In this document: positions 23,358 through 31,116 of the stretch, piece by piece
Position numbering within the stretch: position 1 is the first letter of the stretch
Layout of the letters: each line of letters begins with the position of its first letter
Assembly (NCBI RefSeq): GCF_040643635.1
Contig: NZ_JBEYUS010000017.1
Span: 22,824-86,823, forward strand
DNA: 64,000 bases
Direction: 5' to 3'
Source: Saccharopolyspora_C sp040643635
Lineage (GTDB): Bacteria > Actinomycetota > Actinomycetes > Mycobacteriales > Pseudonocardiaceae
Notes under the pieces: model-generated
Databases searched by the model: none
What the model was told of the DNA's origin: nothing
The model's input: the letters and a program-made list of their open reading frames with translations, nothing else
Position numbers and translations under genes: made by a program

Positions 23358-24074
23358 GTGCGCGTGCGTCCCGAAACTCAGACCGCCGAGCCCGCCGGCC
23401 GCGCCGAGCACGTGAACCGGCAGCGGACGGCCCCGGGCCCCGACCACGTGCGGCGCGGGCGGCGGGCCACCGAGGTCGACGAACGCCCCGCGGCGGAACT
23501 GCCCGGCTCCACCGGTGAGCACGTGCTGCAGGAGGCCCACGGCACCGAGAAGCGGGCCCGGCGGTTCTACGACGACCAGGTCCTCGACCACCTCAACACC
23601 CGGATGCGCGAGTTCATCGCCCGGATGGAGATGGCCTTCGTCGCCACCGCGGACGGCGGCGGGGAGTGCGACTCCAGCCTCCGCGCGGGCCCGCCCGGGT
23701 TCATCGAGGTCCTCGACGACCACCACCTCGCCTACCCCGAGTACCGCGGCAACGGCGTGATGGCCAGCCTCGGCAACATCAGCGAGAACCCGCACCTGGG
23801 CATGCTCATGGTCGACTTCACCGAGGACCTCATCGGCCTGCACGTCAACGGCACCGCCGAGATCGTGGAGGACGCCGACCTGCGCGAGCGGCACCCGGAG
23901 CTGCCGGTCGAGTTCGACCGCGGCCGCACGCCGGAGCGCTGGGTGGTCGTCGAGGTCGAGGAGGCCTACATCCACTGCCGCAAGCACATCCCCCGGATGG
24001 TCCCGGTGCTGCGCAAGCGCAGCTGGGGGACCGACGACGCGAAGCGCAAGGGCGGCAACTACTTCACCGAATGA
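23358..24074 (+). CDS. pyridoxamine 5'-phosphate oxidase-like FMN-binding protein
   Basis: 238 residues. The first 55 are Pro/Arg-rich and poorly conserved in appearance; then a split-barrel FMN-binding domain: REFIARMEMAFVATADGGGECDSSLRAGPPGFIEVLDDHHLAYPEYRGNGVMASLGNI (about 90-148), and HVNGTAEIVED. The C-terminus VEEAYIHCRKHIPRMVPV is typical of the PNPOx-related group with an iron-like or His/Cys-containing tail. It may reduce a flavin- or F420-linked substrate. GTG 23358 is uncertain because another GTG lies at 23364 and others downstream. It is divergent from the flavohaemoglobin-like gene, so both may belong to an NO or oxidative stress response; this is inference. Confidence 0.75.
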   Translation: MRVRPETQTAEPAGRAEHVNRQRTAPGPDHVRRGRRATEVDERPAAELPGSTGEHVLQEAHGTEKRARRFYDDQVLDHLNTRMREFIARMEMAFVATADGGGECDSSLRAGPPGFIEVLDDHHLAYPEYRGNGVMASLGNISENPHLGMLMVDFTEDLIGLHVNGTAEIVEDADLRERHPELPVEFDRGRTPERWVVVEVEEAYIHCRKHIPRMVPVLRKRSWGTDDAKRKGGNYFTE

Positions 24075-24200
24075 TCGCTCGCCCGCGCCGGGGAACGCGG
24101 CCCCGGTGCACCCCTGGGGCGGGGGGACACTGGACGGCAGGAACACTGGTGCTGCGCGGAGCGACGCGCCAGTGCAGGACGGCGGGCGGAGAACACAGCC

Positions 24201-24692
24201 GTGATCGAGCGGATCGAAACGCCGGCGGGCAGCCCGGCCACCGGTGCGGGCACGTCGGACCGGGAGCGCAGGGGCGCGGCCGAAGCGGTCGAACGCGAAC
24301 TCGTGATGATGTTCCGGCGCGCCCGCAACTTCTCGATGACCGTGGCCTCGCAGGTCCACCCGGACCTGGATCCGGCGTCGTACAGCCTGCTGCTGATGGT
24401 CGACGACGCGGGTTCGCTGCGCGGGATGGACGTGGCGGACCGGACGGGCCTGGACAAGTCGACGGTCAGCAGGCAGATCGCGACGCTGGTCGAGCTGGAC
24501 CTGCTGGAGCGGGTTCCCGATCCGGACGACGGCCGGGCGCGCCGCATCCAGTTGTCGGCGTCCGGGCGGTCCCGGTTGGCGCAGGTCCGCAAGCAGCGGC
24601 GCAAGCACATGCACGGCGAGTTCGCGCACTGGAGCACCGAGGACCTGCAGGACCTGTCCCGCCTCCTGGCAAAACTGAACCGCATGTTCTGA
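24201..24692 (+). CDS. MarR family transcriptional regulator
   Basis: 163 residues. Winged helix: SLRGMDVADRTGLDKSTVSRQIATLVELDLLERVPDPDDGRARRIQLSASGRSRL (about 74-128), flanked by dimerisation helices. The wing DPDDGRARRIQLS is diagnostic of MarR. GTG 24201. It lies 126 bases after the FMN-binding protein and could regulate it. The structured repeat element begins 36 bases after its stop, so this element may lie in its 3' UTR. Confidence 0.85.
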   Translation: MIERIETPAGSPATGAGTSDRERRGAAEAVERELVMMFRRARNFSMTVASQVHPDLDPASYSLLLMVDDAGSLRGMDVADRTGLDKSTVSRQIATLVELDLLERVPDPDDGRARRIQLSASGRSRLAQVRKQRRKHMHGEFAHWSTEDLQDLSRLLAKLNRMF

Positions 24693-24728
24693 CTGGGTCG
24701 CTGTGAGCTCGCCTTGCGAGGGGGCGGG

Positions 24729-24923
24729 GTGGCGGAACCTCAGCCGCTTTCTCGCTGCGGGATCGTTTTCACCGGTGGCTCCGCCACAGGCGAAAACGCT
24801 GTCCTCGCGAGAAAGCGGCTGAGAACCCGCGGGTGGTCGGTCTGCGTGCGTGGTCGCCGCTCGAGCGGCTTCGCCGCTGAAGGGAACGAGCGGCGATCCC
24901 GCCGGGGCGGGCTCGAAGGCAGG
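24729..24923 (+). repeat. structured intergenic element, copy A (about 195 bp)
   Basis: Starts GTGGCGGAACC and ends GAAGGCAGGC. Main hairpin: arms CTCAGCCGCTTTCTCGC (24739-24755) and its perfect complement (24807-24823); inside, loop TGCGGGAT faces CTGTCCTC; then CGTTTTC (24764-24770) with GAAAACG (24792-24798); then apex GTGGC-TCC-GCCAC (24775-24787). A second hairpin AGCGGC-TTC-GCCGCT lies at 24864-24878. Copies B (33744-33938, inverted) and C (51180-51373) share the loops but have different, still paired, stems. It lies between two MarR genes and no coding frame in it is convincing. Confidence 0.85.
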
Positions 24924-24994
24924 CGAGGTTCCGCGGCTCGTCGTTCCGCTCCGGTATTCCCGGTGGCGGGGGTGGGGCGTCCCACTTCTGGATA

Positions 24995-25039
24995 AGTTGC
25001 CTTCTGCAACTAACCTCTTTATAGTTGCGTGCAGCAACT
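24995..25039. promoter_or_regulatory. twin MarR operators AGTTGC-N5-GCAACT
   Basis: Two 17-base palindromes with identical half-sites: AGTTGCcttctGCAACT (24995-25011) and AGTTGCgtgcaGCAACT (25023-25039), centres 28 bases apart. They lie immediately upstream of the second MarR gene and overlap its alternative GTG at 25029. The perfect match of both half-sites and the position argue for autoregulation by that MarR protein. Confidence 0.8.
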
Positions 25040-25052
25040 AAAGGAGTGGCTC

Positions 25053-25604
25053 GTGGGACCGACACCGGAAACGTGCAGCGAACTGCTGCGGCCCCTCCGC
25101 GCGCTGATGGGGCTCAAGCAGACCGCGGTGCAGATCCTCAACCAACAAGCCCGGACCGACCTGCCGTACGCGGCCAGTGGACTCCTCGGCGAACTCGTGC
25201 ACTGCGGGGAATCGCGAGCCTCCGAGCTCGCCGCGCACCGCTTCGTCGACGCGTCCGTCGTCAGCAGGCAGGTCTCCCAGCTGGAGACCGCCGGGTTGAT
25301 CACCCGGCGCGCCGACCCGCAGGACCGCCGCGTATCCCTGCTGCGCGCCACCGAGGAAGGCGAGCAGGCGCTGGCCCGCATCGAGCGGCACCGTGCCGAA
25401 TGGCTCAGCAGCGCGCTCAGCGACTGGGACGACTCCCGCGTGCGCGACTTGGCCGAGCTGCTCGACCACGCCGCCTCCGACCTCCGCCGCGCCGTGCTGC
25501 CCGAGCACGCCGCGGCCCACGAAGAAACCTCGCACCCGGCCCGGCCGCAGGTGCCCACCGACGACCGACGCTCCACCGCGTCGTCCCAGGAAGGAACTCG
25601 ATGA
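25053..25604 (+). CDS. MarR family regulator of the adjacent exporter
   Basis: 183 residues. The winged helix ASELAAHRFVDASVVSRQVSQLETAGLITRRADPQDRRVSLLRATEEGEQAL (about 60-110) is typical MarR. The GTG at 25053 is chosen over 25029 because AAGGAG (25041-25046) is six bases upstream and because 25029 lies inside an operator palindrome. The stop overlaps the ATG of the MFS exporter (ATGA), so the two are co-translated. It should repress the exporter operon and release on binding a phenolic or other toxic compound. The C-terminal 25 residues are polar and disordered. Confidence 0.9.
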   Translation: MGPTPETCSELLRPLRALMGLKQTAVQILNQQARTDLPYAASGLLGELVHCGESRASELAAHRFVDASVVSRQVSQLETAGLITRRADPQDRRVSLLRATEEGEQALARIERHRAEWLSSALSDWDDSRVRDLAELLDHAASDLRRAVLPEHAAAHEETSHPARPQVPTDDRRSTASSQEGTR

Positions 25605-28231
25605 CCCGCTCGACCATCGGCGAAGCCACGTCGACGAGCTCGCCGCCGACCGGCAGGCCCGCCGACGACGGGTCCGCCGCGCACCGGGACGGAGGCCGCC
25701 ACCAGGTCACCACCGGCTCGTCCATGACGCACCGCCAGATCCTGGAGGCGATGTCCGGGCTGATGCTGGCGCTGCTGGTCGCGATCCTCAGCTCGACGAT
25801 CGTGTCCAACGCCCTGCCGCGCATCCTGTCCGACCTCGGCGGCAGCCAGAGCCAGTACACCTGGGTGGTCACGGCGATGCTGCTGACCTCCACCGCCTCC
25901 ACCCCGATCTGGGGCAAGCTCTCCGACCTGTTCAGCAAGAAGCTGCTGTACCAGATCGCGATCACCGTGTTCACCCTCGGCTCGGTGCTCGGCGGCTTCG
26001 CCCAGACGATGCCGCAGCTCATCGCGTTCCGCGCCGTGCAGGGCATCGGCATGGGCGGGTTGCAGGCCCTGATCCAGGTCGTGATCGCCGCGATGGTGTC
26101 GCCGCGGGAGCGCGGCCGCTACAGCGGCTACATCGGCGCCACCTTCGCGGTCGCCACGGTCAGCGGGCCGCTGGTCGGCGGGCTCATCGTGGACACCTCG
26201 TGGCTCGGCTGGCGCTGGTGCTTCTGGGTGACCGTGCCGATCGCGGTGATCGCGTTCATCGTCCTCGGCCGCACGCTGAAGCTGCCGGTGATCAAGCGGC
26301 CGGTGCGCATCGACTGGTTCGGCGCGCTGTTCCTCGTCGGCGGCGTGAGCCTGCTGCTGGTGTGGGTCTCGATGGCGGGCAAGCAGTTCGACTGGGCCTC
26401 GACGGAGACCGCCCTGTACGTCGGTGGCGGGGTGCTCTCGCTGATCATCGCGGTGATCATCGAATCGCGGTTCCCGGAACCGATCGTGCCGCTGAGCATG
26501 TTCCGCAACCCCACGGTCACGCTGGCCACCATCGGCACCGTCGCGGTCGGCACCGCGATGTTCGGCGGCTCGGTGTTCCTCGGGCAGTACTTCCAGATCG
26601 CCCGCAGCTTCAGCCCCACGCACGCCGGGCTGATGACGCTGCCGATGGTGCTCGGGCTGTTCCTGTCCTCCACCATCTCCGGGCAGATCATCTCGCGGGG
26701 CAGCGGCAAGGTGAAGCCGTTCCTGATCTTCGGTTCGATCGTGCTCGTGGTGGGCATGGGCCTGCTGTCGACGATGGACCACACCACGAACCTCGTGCTG
26801 GTCGGGTTCTACCTGGCGCTGATGGGCATCGGCGTCGGCTCGCTGATGCAGAACCTGGTGCTGACCGTGCAGAACGTCACCACCGGCAAGAACGTCGGTT
26901 CGGTGACCTCGGTCGTCACGTTCTTCCGGACGCTCGGCGGCTCCGCCGGGGTGTCGGTGCTGGGCGCGGTGCTGGCCGCGCGGGTCACCGACTACGTCAA
27001 CGACGGCCTGGCCGCGAGGGGCATTCCGACCGGCGCGGGCGGCGGCGGTTCGCTGAACATCGGCGCGCTGCCCGGCCCGCTGCAGGAGGTCGTGCGCTCC
27101 GCCTACGGCGACGCGATCGGGGACATCTTCCTGGTCTCCGCCTGCATCTCGGTGATCACGCTGCTGGCGGTGGTGTTCATCAAGGAGGTCCCGCTGCGGC
27201 GGACCATCGAATCCCAAGACGAAGTTCGGGCGGAAACTGTGGACAACCAACCGCTTCCTGTGGACAACTCGATCGGCGCGGAGACGACGCCGGTCACCCG
27301 CCAGAGTGGTTCCGCGCAGCTTGCAGGGGGGTCGCACGCCGCGGCACCGCACTTCGGCGAGCCTGTGGACAACTCTGTGGGCAACCACTCCCGTGCCTGG
27401 TCAACGACGCAAGCCGGGGTGAACGGGAACGGCGGCGGGCGGCACCTGGCCGGCGATCTCGCCGGTGCCGGGACGAGCGGCGGCGGGCTGTACGTGCAGG
27501 GGGCCGCGCAGGACTCCACCGGCAACCCGGTCGCCGGGGTGGTGCTGACCCTCACCGACTCGCTCGGCAGGCAGGTGGAGCGGGCCCGCACCGACGCCGA
27601 CGGCGGCTACCGGCTCGACGTCCCCCGCGGCGGCACCTACGTGCTGATCGCGGCGGCCGGGACCTACCAGCCGACCGCCTCGATGGTCGTGGTCAGCGAC
27701 AAGCCGGTCCGCCACGACGTGCGGATGTTCGGGTCCGGCCGGGTCGGCGGCGTCGTGCACTGCGGCGACCGCGAGATCTCCGGGGCGACCGTGGTGCTGA
27801 CCGACCTGCGCGGCGAGGTCGTCGGGTCCAGCGCCAGCGGCCCGGACGGGAGCTACGCGTTCACCGACCTCGTCGGCGGCTCCTACGCGCTGACCGCCAC
27901 CGCCGAGGGCTTCCGCCCGGTCGCCACCCCGGTGGCCGTCGCGGACGGCGAACGGGTCGCGCTGGACGTGGAGCTCGAAGCGGGGGCCGCGCTGACCGGT
28001 GTGGTGCGCTCGGCGAACCTGGGCCTGCCGGTCCCGGACGCCCGGGTGACCCTGCTCGACGCCGCCGGTGAGGTCGTCAGCGCCGTCACCACCGACGCCG
28101 AGGGCGGCTACGCGTTCACCGACCTGCCGGACGGGGACTACACGGTCATCGCCACCGGCTACCCGCCGGTCGCGGCCCCGCTGCGGCTCGCCGGGGCCCG
28201 CACCACGCACGACGTCGAATTGGGGCACTGA
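25601..28231 (+). CDS. MFS exporter (EmrB/QacA type) fused to carboxypeptidase-regulatory-like domains
   Basis: 876 residues, far longer than the usual 480-530. Residues 40-525 form a 14-helix DHA2 drug:proton antiporter: motif SSTIVSNALPRILSDL, motif WGKLSDLFSKK, FRAVQGIGMGGLQAL and motif C-like GPLVGGLIVDTSW. A polar linker (530-625) leads to three beta-sandwich repeats at about 627-705, 710-788 and 791-874, each with G.V....P..GA.V.L.D..G.VV....TDADGGYRF.DLP.G.Y.L.A..YRP (carboxypeptidase-regulatory-like/Cna-B-like). Because exporters of this class have cytoplasmic ends, the sandwich would be inside unless topology differs. ATG overlaps the MarR stop; the YceI gene follows 2 bases after its stop. 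Confidence 0.88.
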   Translation: MTRSTIGEATSTSSPPTGRPADDGSAAHRDGGRHQVTTGSSMTHRQILEAMSGLMLALLVAILSSTIVSNALPRILSDLGGSQSQYTWVVTAMLLTSTASTPIWGKLSDLFSKKLLYQIAITVFTLGSVLGGFAQTMPQLIAFRAVQGIGMGGLQALIQVVIAAMVSPRERGRYSGYIGATFAVATVSGPLVGGLIVDTSWLGWRWCFWVTVPIAVIAFIVLGRTLKLPVIKRPVRIDWFGALFLVGGVSLLLVWVSMAGKQFDWASTETALYVGGGVLSLIIAVIIESRFPEPIVPLSMFRNPTVTLATIGTVAVGTAMFGGSVFLGQYFQIARSFSPTHAGLMTLPMVLGLFLSSTISGQIISRGSGKVKPFLIFGSIVLVVGMGLLSTMDHTTNLVLVGFYLALMGIGVGSLMQNLVLTVQNVTTGKNVGSVTSVVTFFRTLGGSAGVSVLGAVLAARVTDYVNDGLAARGIPTGAGGGGSLNIGALPGPLQEVVRSAYGDAIGDIFLVSACISVITLLAVVFIKEVPLRRTIESQDEVRAETVDNQPLPVDNSIGAETTPVTRQSGSAQLAGGSHAAAPHFGEPVDNSVGNHSRAWSTTQAGVNGNGGGRHLAGDLAGAGTSGGGLYVQGAAQDSTGNPVAGVVLTLTDSLGRQVERARTDADGGYRLDVPRGGTYVLIAAAGTYQPTASMVVVSDKPVRHDVRMFGSGRVGGVVHCGDREISGATVVLTDLRGEVVGSSASGPDGSYAFTDLVGGSYALTATAEGFRPVATPVAVADGERVALDVELEAGAALTGVVRSANLGLPVPDARVTLLDAAGEVVSAVTTDAEGGYAFTDLPDGDYTVIATGYPPVAAPLRLAGARTTHDVELGH

Positions 28232-28233
28232 GC

Positions 28234-29082
28234 ATGACCGCGGTGCAGAGCGGAAGGAGCGGTGCGCAGGTGAGCGGAGCCGGAACGGTGACGGCGCAGG
28301 TGCGCACCGGAGACGGGTGGCCGGTGCCGGGGGCGGCGCTGACCCTCATCGACGGGGCGGGCGCGCAGGCCGCGCGGGTGCAGACCGCGGAGGACGGCGG
28401 TGCCGTCGCCGACGGGCTCGCGCCCGGCACGTACACGGCGATCGTCACCAACCTCGGCTACGAGCCGCTGGCCCGGACCACGCTGGTCCGGTCCGGGCAG
28501 GAGGCGGCGCTGGGCGTGCTGGAGCTGAGCCGGGCGGGCGGCAACGAGCTGCCCGCGCCGGGGACCTGGGCGATCGACCCGGCGCACTCCTCGATCCGGG
28601 TCAGCGCCCGCCACCTCGGCATCACGAGCATCCACGGGCGCTTCACCGAGTTCAGCGGTGAGGTGCGGGTCGGCGACCCGATCGAGGCCACCGGGGTCTC
28701 GGTGCGGATCGTCGCGGCCAGCGTGGACACGGCGAACGAGCAGCGGGACGCGCACCTGCGCACCGCGGACTTCCTCGACGTCGAGCAGCACCCGGAGATC
28801 ACGTTCACCGCCACCGGCCTGCGGCCCGCGGGCGGCGAGCGCTGGGAGCTCGCCGGGGAGCTGACGCTGTGCGGCGTCACGCGGCCGGTCGTGCTGGACA
28901 CGCACTACGCGGGCGTCGGGCCGGACCCGTGGGGCGGCTCGCGGGCGTCCGCGTCGGCCACCGCGGAGCTGCGGCGCGAGGACTTCGCGATCACCTTCAA
29001 CCAGGCGCTGCGCACCGGCATCGCCGCGATCGGCACCACCCTGCGGGTGGACATCGACGTGCAGGCGGTGCGGCAGGACTGA
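28234..29082 (+). CDS. YceI family protein with N-terminal carboxypeptidase-regulatory-like domain
   Basis: 282 residues. Residues 15-95 repeat the beta-sandwich of the upstream exporter (TVTAQVRTGDGWPVPGAALTLIDGAG, DGLAPGTYTAIVTNLGYEP). Residues 105-282 are YceI: GTWAIDPAHSSIRVSARHLGITSIHGRFTEFSG, then DTANEQRDAHLRTADFLDVEQHPEITF and GVTRPVVLD. YceI is a lipocalin-like barrel that binds polyisoprenoids or other long hydrophobic molecules. No signal peptide is visible, so it is probably cytoplasmic, unlike Gram-negative YceI. It is the third gene of marR-MFS-yceI and may carry the hydrophobic compound to the pump; this is inference. ATG 28234. Confidence 0.88.
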   Translation: MTAVQSGRSGAQVSGAGTVTAQVRTGDGWPVPGAALTLIDGAGAQAARVQTAEDGGAVADGLAPGTYTAIVTNLGYEPLARTTLVRSGQEAALGVLELSRAGGNELPAPGTWAIDPAHSSIRVSARHLGITSIHGRFTEFSGEVRVGDPIEATGVSVRIVAASVDTANEQRDAHLRTADFLDVEQHPEITFTATGLRPAGGERWELAGELTLCGVTRPVVLDTHYAGVGPDPWGGSRASASATAELRREDFAITFNQALRTGIAAIGTTLRVDIDVQAVRQD

Positions 29083-29229
29083 GCCGGAGACCTCGCGGCG
29101 CTCCGGGTCCCGGACGGGGCCGGGCCGGAGCGGCCGCGCGGAGAGGTTCCGCCCGCACGGGGGCGGGTGGAACACGTGAGCAGGGGCGTTCGCCGGGGGC
29201 GAGCGCCCCTCTCGCACGTCCGGGGGCGG

Positions 29230-30819
29230 TCAGCCCACCTTCTCCGGCGGCTCGACCGGAGCCACCTCCCCGGTGCGCAGCTTCTCGCGGAAGCTCCGGA
29301 GCTCGCGCTTGACCACCGGCAGCAGCAGGTACAGCCCGATGATGTTGAACAGGGCGAGCGCGAACAGCACCGCGTCCGCGAAGTCGAGCACGCTGGTCAG
29401 CGTCAGCACCGATCCGATCACGGTGCACGCGCAGAACAGCACGTTGTAGGCCGTCTCCTTCGCCTTGGACTTGCCGAACAGGAACAGCCACGCCCGCTGC
29501 CCGTAGTAGCCCCAGGTGATGATCGTGGAGATGGCGAACAGGGCCACCGCGAGCGTCAGCACGTAGGGGAACCACGGCAGCACGGTCGCGAACGCCTCGG
29601 AGGTGACGGTGACCCCGTCCGGGGTCTCCCCGCCGCCGAGCACCTGCTGCTGCGCGTCGAGCCAGAACTCGGTGCGGGCGATGACGATGGTCAGCGCCGT
29701 CATGGTGCAGATGATCACGGTGTCCACGAAGGGTTCGAGCAGCGCGACGAAGCCCTCGGTGACCGGGTGCCGGGTCTTGACCGCGGAGTGCGCGATCGGC
29801 GCCGAGCCGAGGCCTGCCTCGTTGGAGAACGCGGCCCGCTGGAATCCGATGATCAGCACGCCGATCGCCCCGCCGAACCCGGCGGCCGGGGTGAACGCGC
29901 CGCGCACGATCTCGCCGACGGCGGCGGGCACCGCGGTGATGTTCACGCCGATCACGATCAGGCAGGCCACCACGTAGATGATCGCCATCGTCGGCACCAG
30001 CTTGCTGGTGACGGCACCGATGGACTTGATGCCGCCGATGATGACGGCGCCGACCAGCCCGGCCAGCACCAGCCCGAAGACGAGCGCGGCGCCGTCCCCG
30101 CCCAGCCAGCCCTGCTCGCCGCCGGTGACGTTGCGCAGCTGGGCGAAGGTCTGGTTCGCCTGGAACATGTTGCCCCCGGCGATGCCGAAGAACAGGATCA
30201 TGATCGCGGCGAGTACGGCCAGCACCTTGCCGAGCCGGACGCCGAAGCCGCCGGGGAACCGTTCGGCGATGCCCTTGCGCAGGTACTGCATGGGGCCGCC
30301 GGAGACGGTGCCGTCCTCGTGGATGTCGCGGTACTTCACGCCGAGGGTGCATTCGACGAACTTGGTGCACATGCCCAGCAGACCGCACACGATCATCCAG
30401 AAGGTCGCGCCGGGGCCGCCGACGGTGACGGCGACCCCGACCCCGGCGATGTTGCCGAGCCCGACCGTCGCGGAGACCGCGGAGGACAGCGCTTGGAAGT
30501 GGGTGATCTCGCCGGGGTCGTCCGGGCGGGAGTACTTCCCGCGGACCAGGGCCAGCGACAGGCCGAGCGAGCGGAACTGGATGAAGCCGAACGCGGCGGT
30601 GAACACGGCGGCGGCGATGACCAGCCAGGCCACGATCCAGGGGAACGTGACGCCGAACAGCGTGAGTTCGCCGAACACGAGGTTCGAGAACCCGGTGGAG
30701 ATCGGTTCGAAGACGGTGTTGATGGTGTTCTCGACATCGGAGAGCGCGCCGTCTCCGGCGGCGAGCACCTCGATGTGCGGGGGTGGGCTCGCCGGGAGCG
30801 GGCCGGATGTGTCGGGCAT
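29230..30819 (-). CDS. alanine/glycine:cation symporter (AGCS family)
   Basis: 529 residues, about 10-11 membrane helices. It begins with 40 mostly polar residues before TINTVFEPISTGFSNLVFGELTLFG; then GKYSRPDDPGEITHFQALSSAVSATVGLGNIAGVGVAVTVGGPGATFWM, which is the AGCS signature, and FSNEAGLGSAPIAHSAVKTRHPVTEGFVALLEPFVDT. It imports alanine, glycine or D-alanine with Na+. The ATG at 30819 lacks a clear Shine-Dalgarno; longer frames run into the clpB promoter. Divergent from clpB, with about 300 bases between them that hold the HAIR site. The C-terminus is a polar tail after the last helix. Confidence 0.9.
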   Translation of the reverse strand: MPDTSGPLPASPPPHIEVLAAGDGALSDVENTINTVFEPISTGFSNLVFGELTLFGVTFPWIVAWLVIAAAVFTAAFGFIQFRSLGLSLALVRGKYSRPDDPGEITHFQALSSAVSATVGLGNIAGVGVAVTVGGPGATFWMIVCGLLGMCTKFVECTLGVKYRDIHEDGTVSGGPMQYLRKGIAERFPGGFGVRLGKVLAVLAAIMILFFGIAGGNMFQANQTFAQLRNVTGGEQGWLGGDGAALVFGLVLAGLVGAVIIGGIKSIGAVTSKLVPTMAIIYVVACLIVIGVNITAVPAAVGEIVRGAFTPAAGFGGAIGVLIIGFQRAAFSNEAGLGSAPIAHSAVKTRHPVTEGFVALLEPFVDTVIICTMTALTIVIARTEFWLDAQQQVLGGGETPDGVTVTSEAFATVLPWFPYVLTLAVALFAISTIITWGYYGQRAWLFLFGKSKAKETAYNVLFCACTVIGSVLTLTSVLDFADAVLFALALFNIIGLYLLLPVVKRELRSFREKLRTGEVAPVEPPEKVG

Positions 30820-30985
30820 GGCGGGAAGTGGACCAAGGCGACATTGGTGACTCAATACTTTTGGGTGATCAGTCCGTAAAATCGCACCCGTTTTGTGACT
30901 CGTTGTGACCGGAAACCCGTCAAATGGGTGAGTGAAATTGCGCGTACAGCCGTAGAGGTGCCCCGCGAGCCGCAGCGGGTGTAGG

Positions 30986-31006
30986 CTTGAGCGCAACGGA
31001 CTCAAC
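30986..31006. promoter_or_regulatory. HAIR operator upstream of clpB (HspR site)
   Basis: CTTGAGC-N7-ACTCAAC, 13 of 14 half-site positions equal to the HAIR consensus allowing one change per side. It lies 111 bases upstream of the clpB ATG. Together with the two dnaK sites it defines an HspR regulon in this window. Confidence 0.88.
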
Positions 31007-31116
31007 TTTCATGCGGAGGTGCCGTTGCTGCCGTTCCGGACCTCCGCCGGTGTTGCACGGCGGGCGTCCGGCGCGAGCATGGGAGCTCGTGCGCGACGCC
31101 CCGGCGAGGTGGAGGA

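Noticed and set aside
23358..23520. Separate small gene in the N-terminal part of the FMN-binding protein
   Set aside because: The Pro/Arg-rich start is in frame with the conserved domain and no other frame has a ribosome site there.
24714..24995. Short open frames within the 195-bp element (also seen at the other copies)
   Set aside because: Similar peptides appear in copies only because the DNA repeats; frames are not shared by all copies and changes follow hairpin pairing rather than codons.
25019..27388. 789-codon minus frame opposite marR-MFS
   Set aside because: Complementary to two clearly coding genes; the translation is His/Arg/Asp-rich and repetitive.
30820..31116. Riboswitch or protein-coding leader before clpB
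   Set aside because: Only the HAIR site and ordinary leader sequence are visible; short frames starting at 31011-31019 overlap clpB in other frames.
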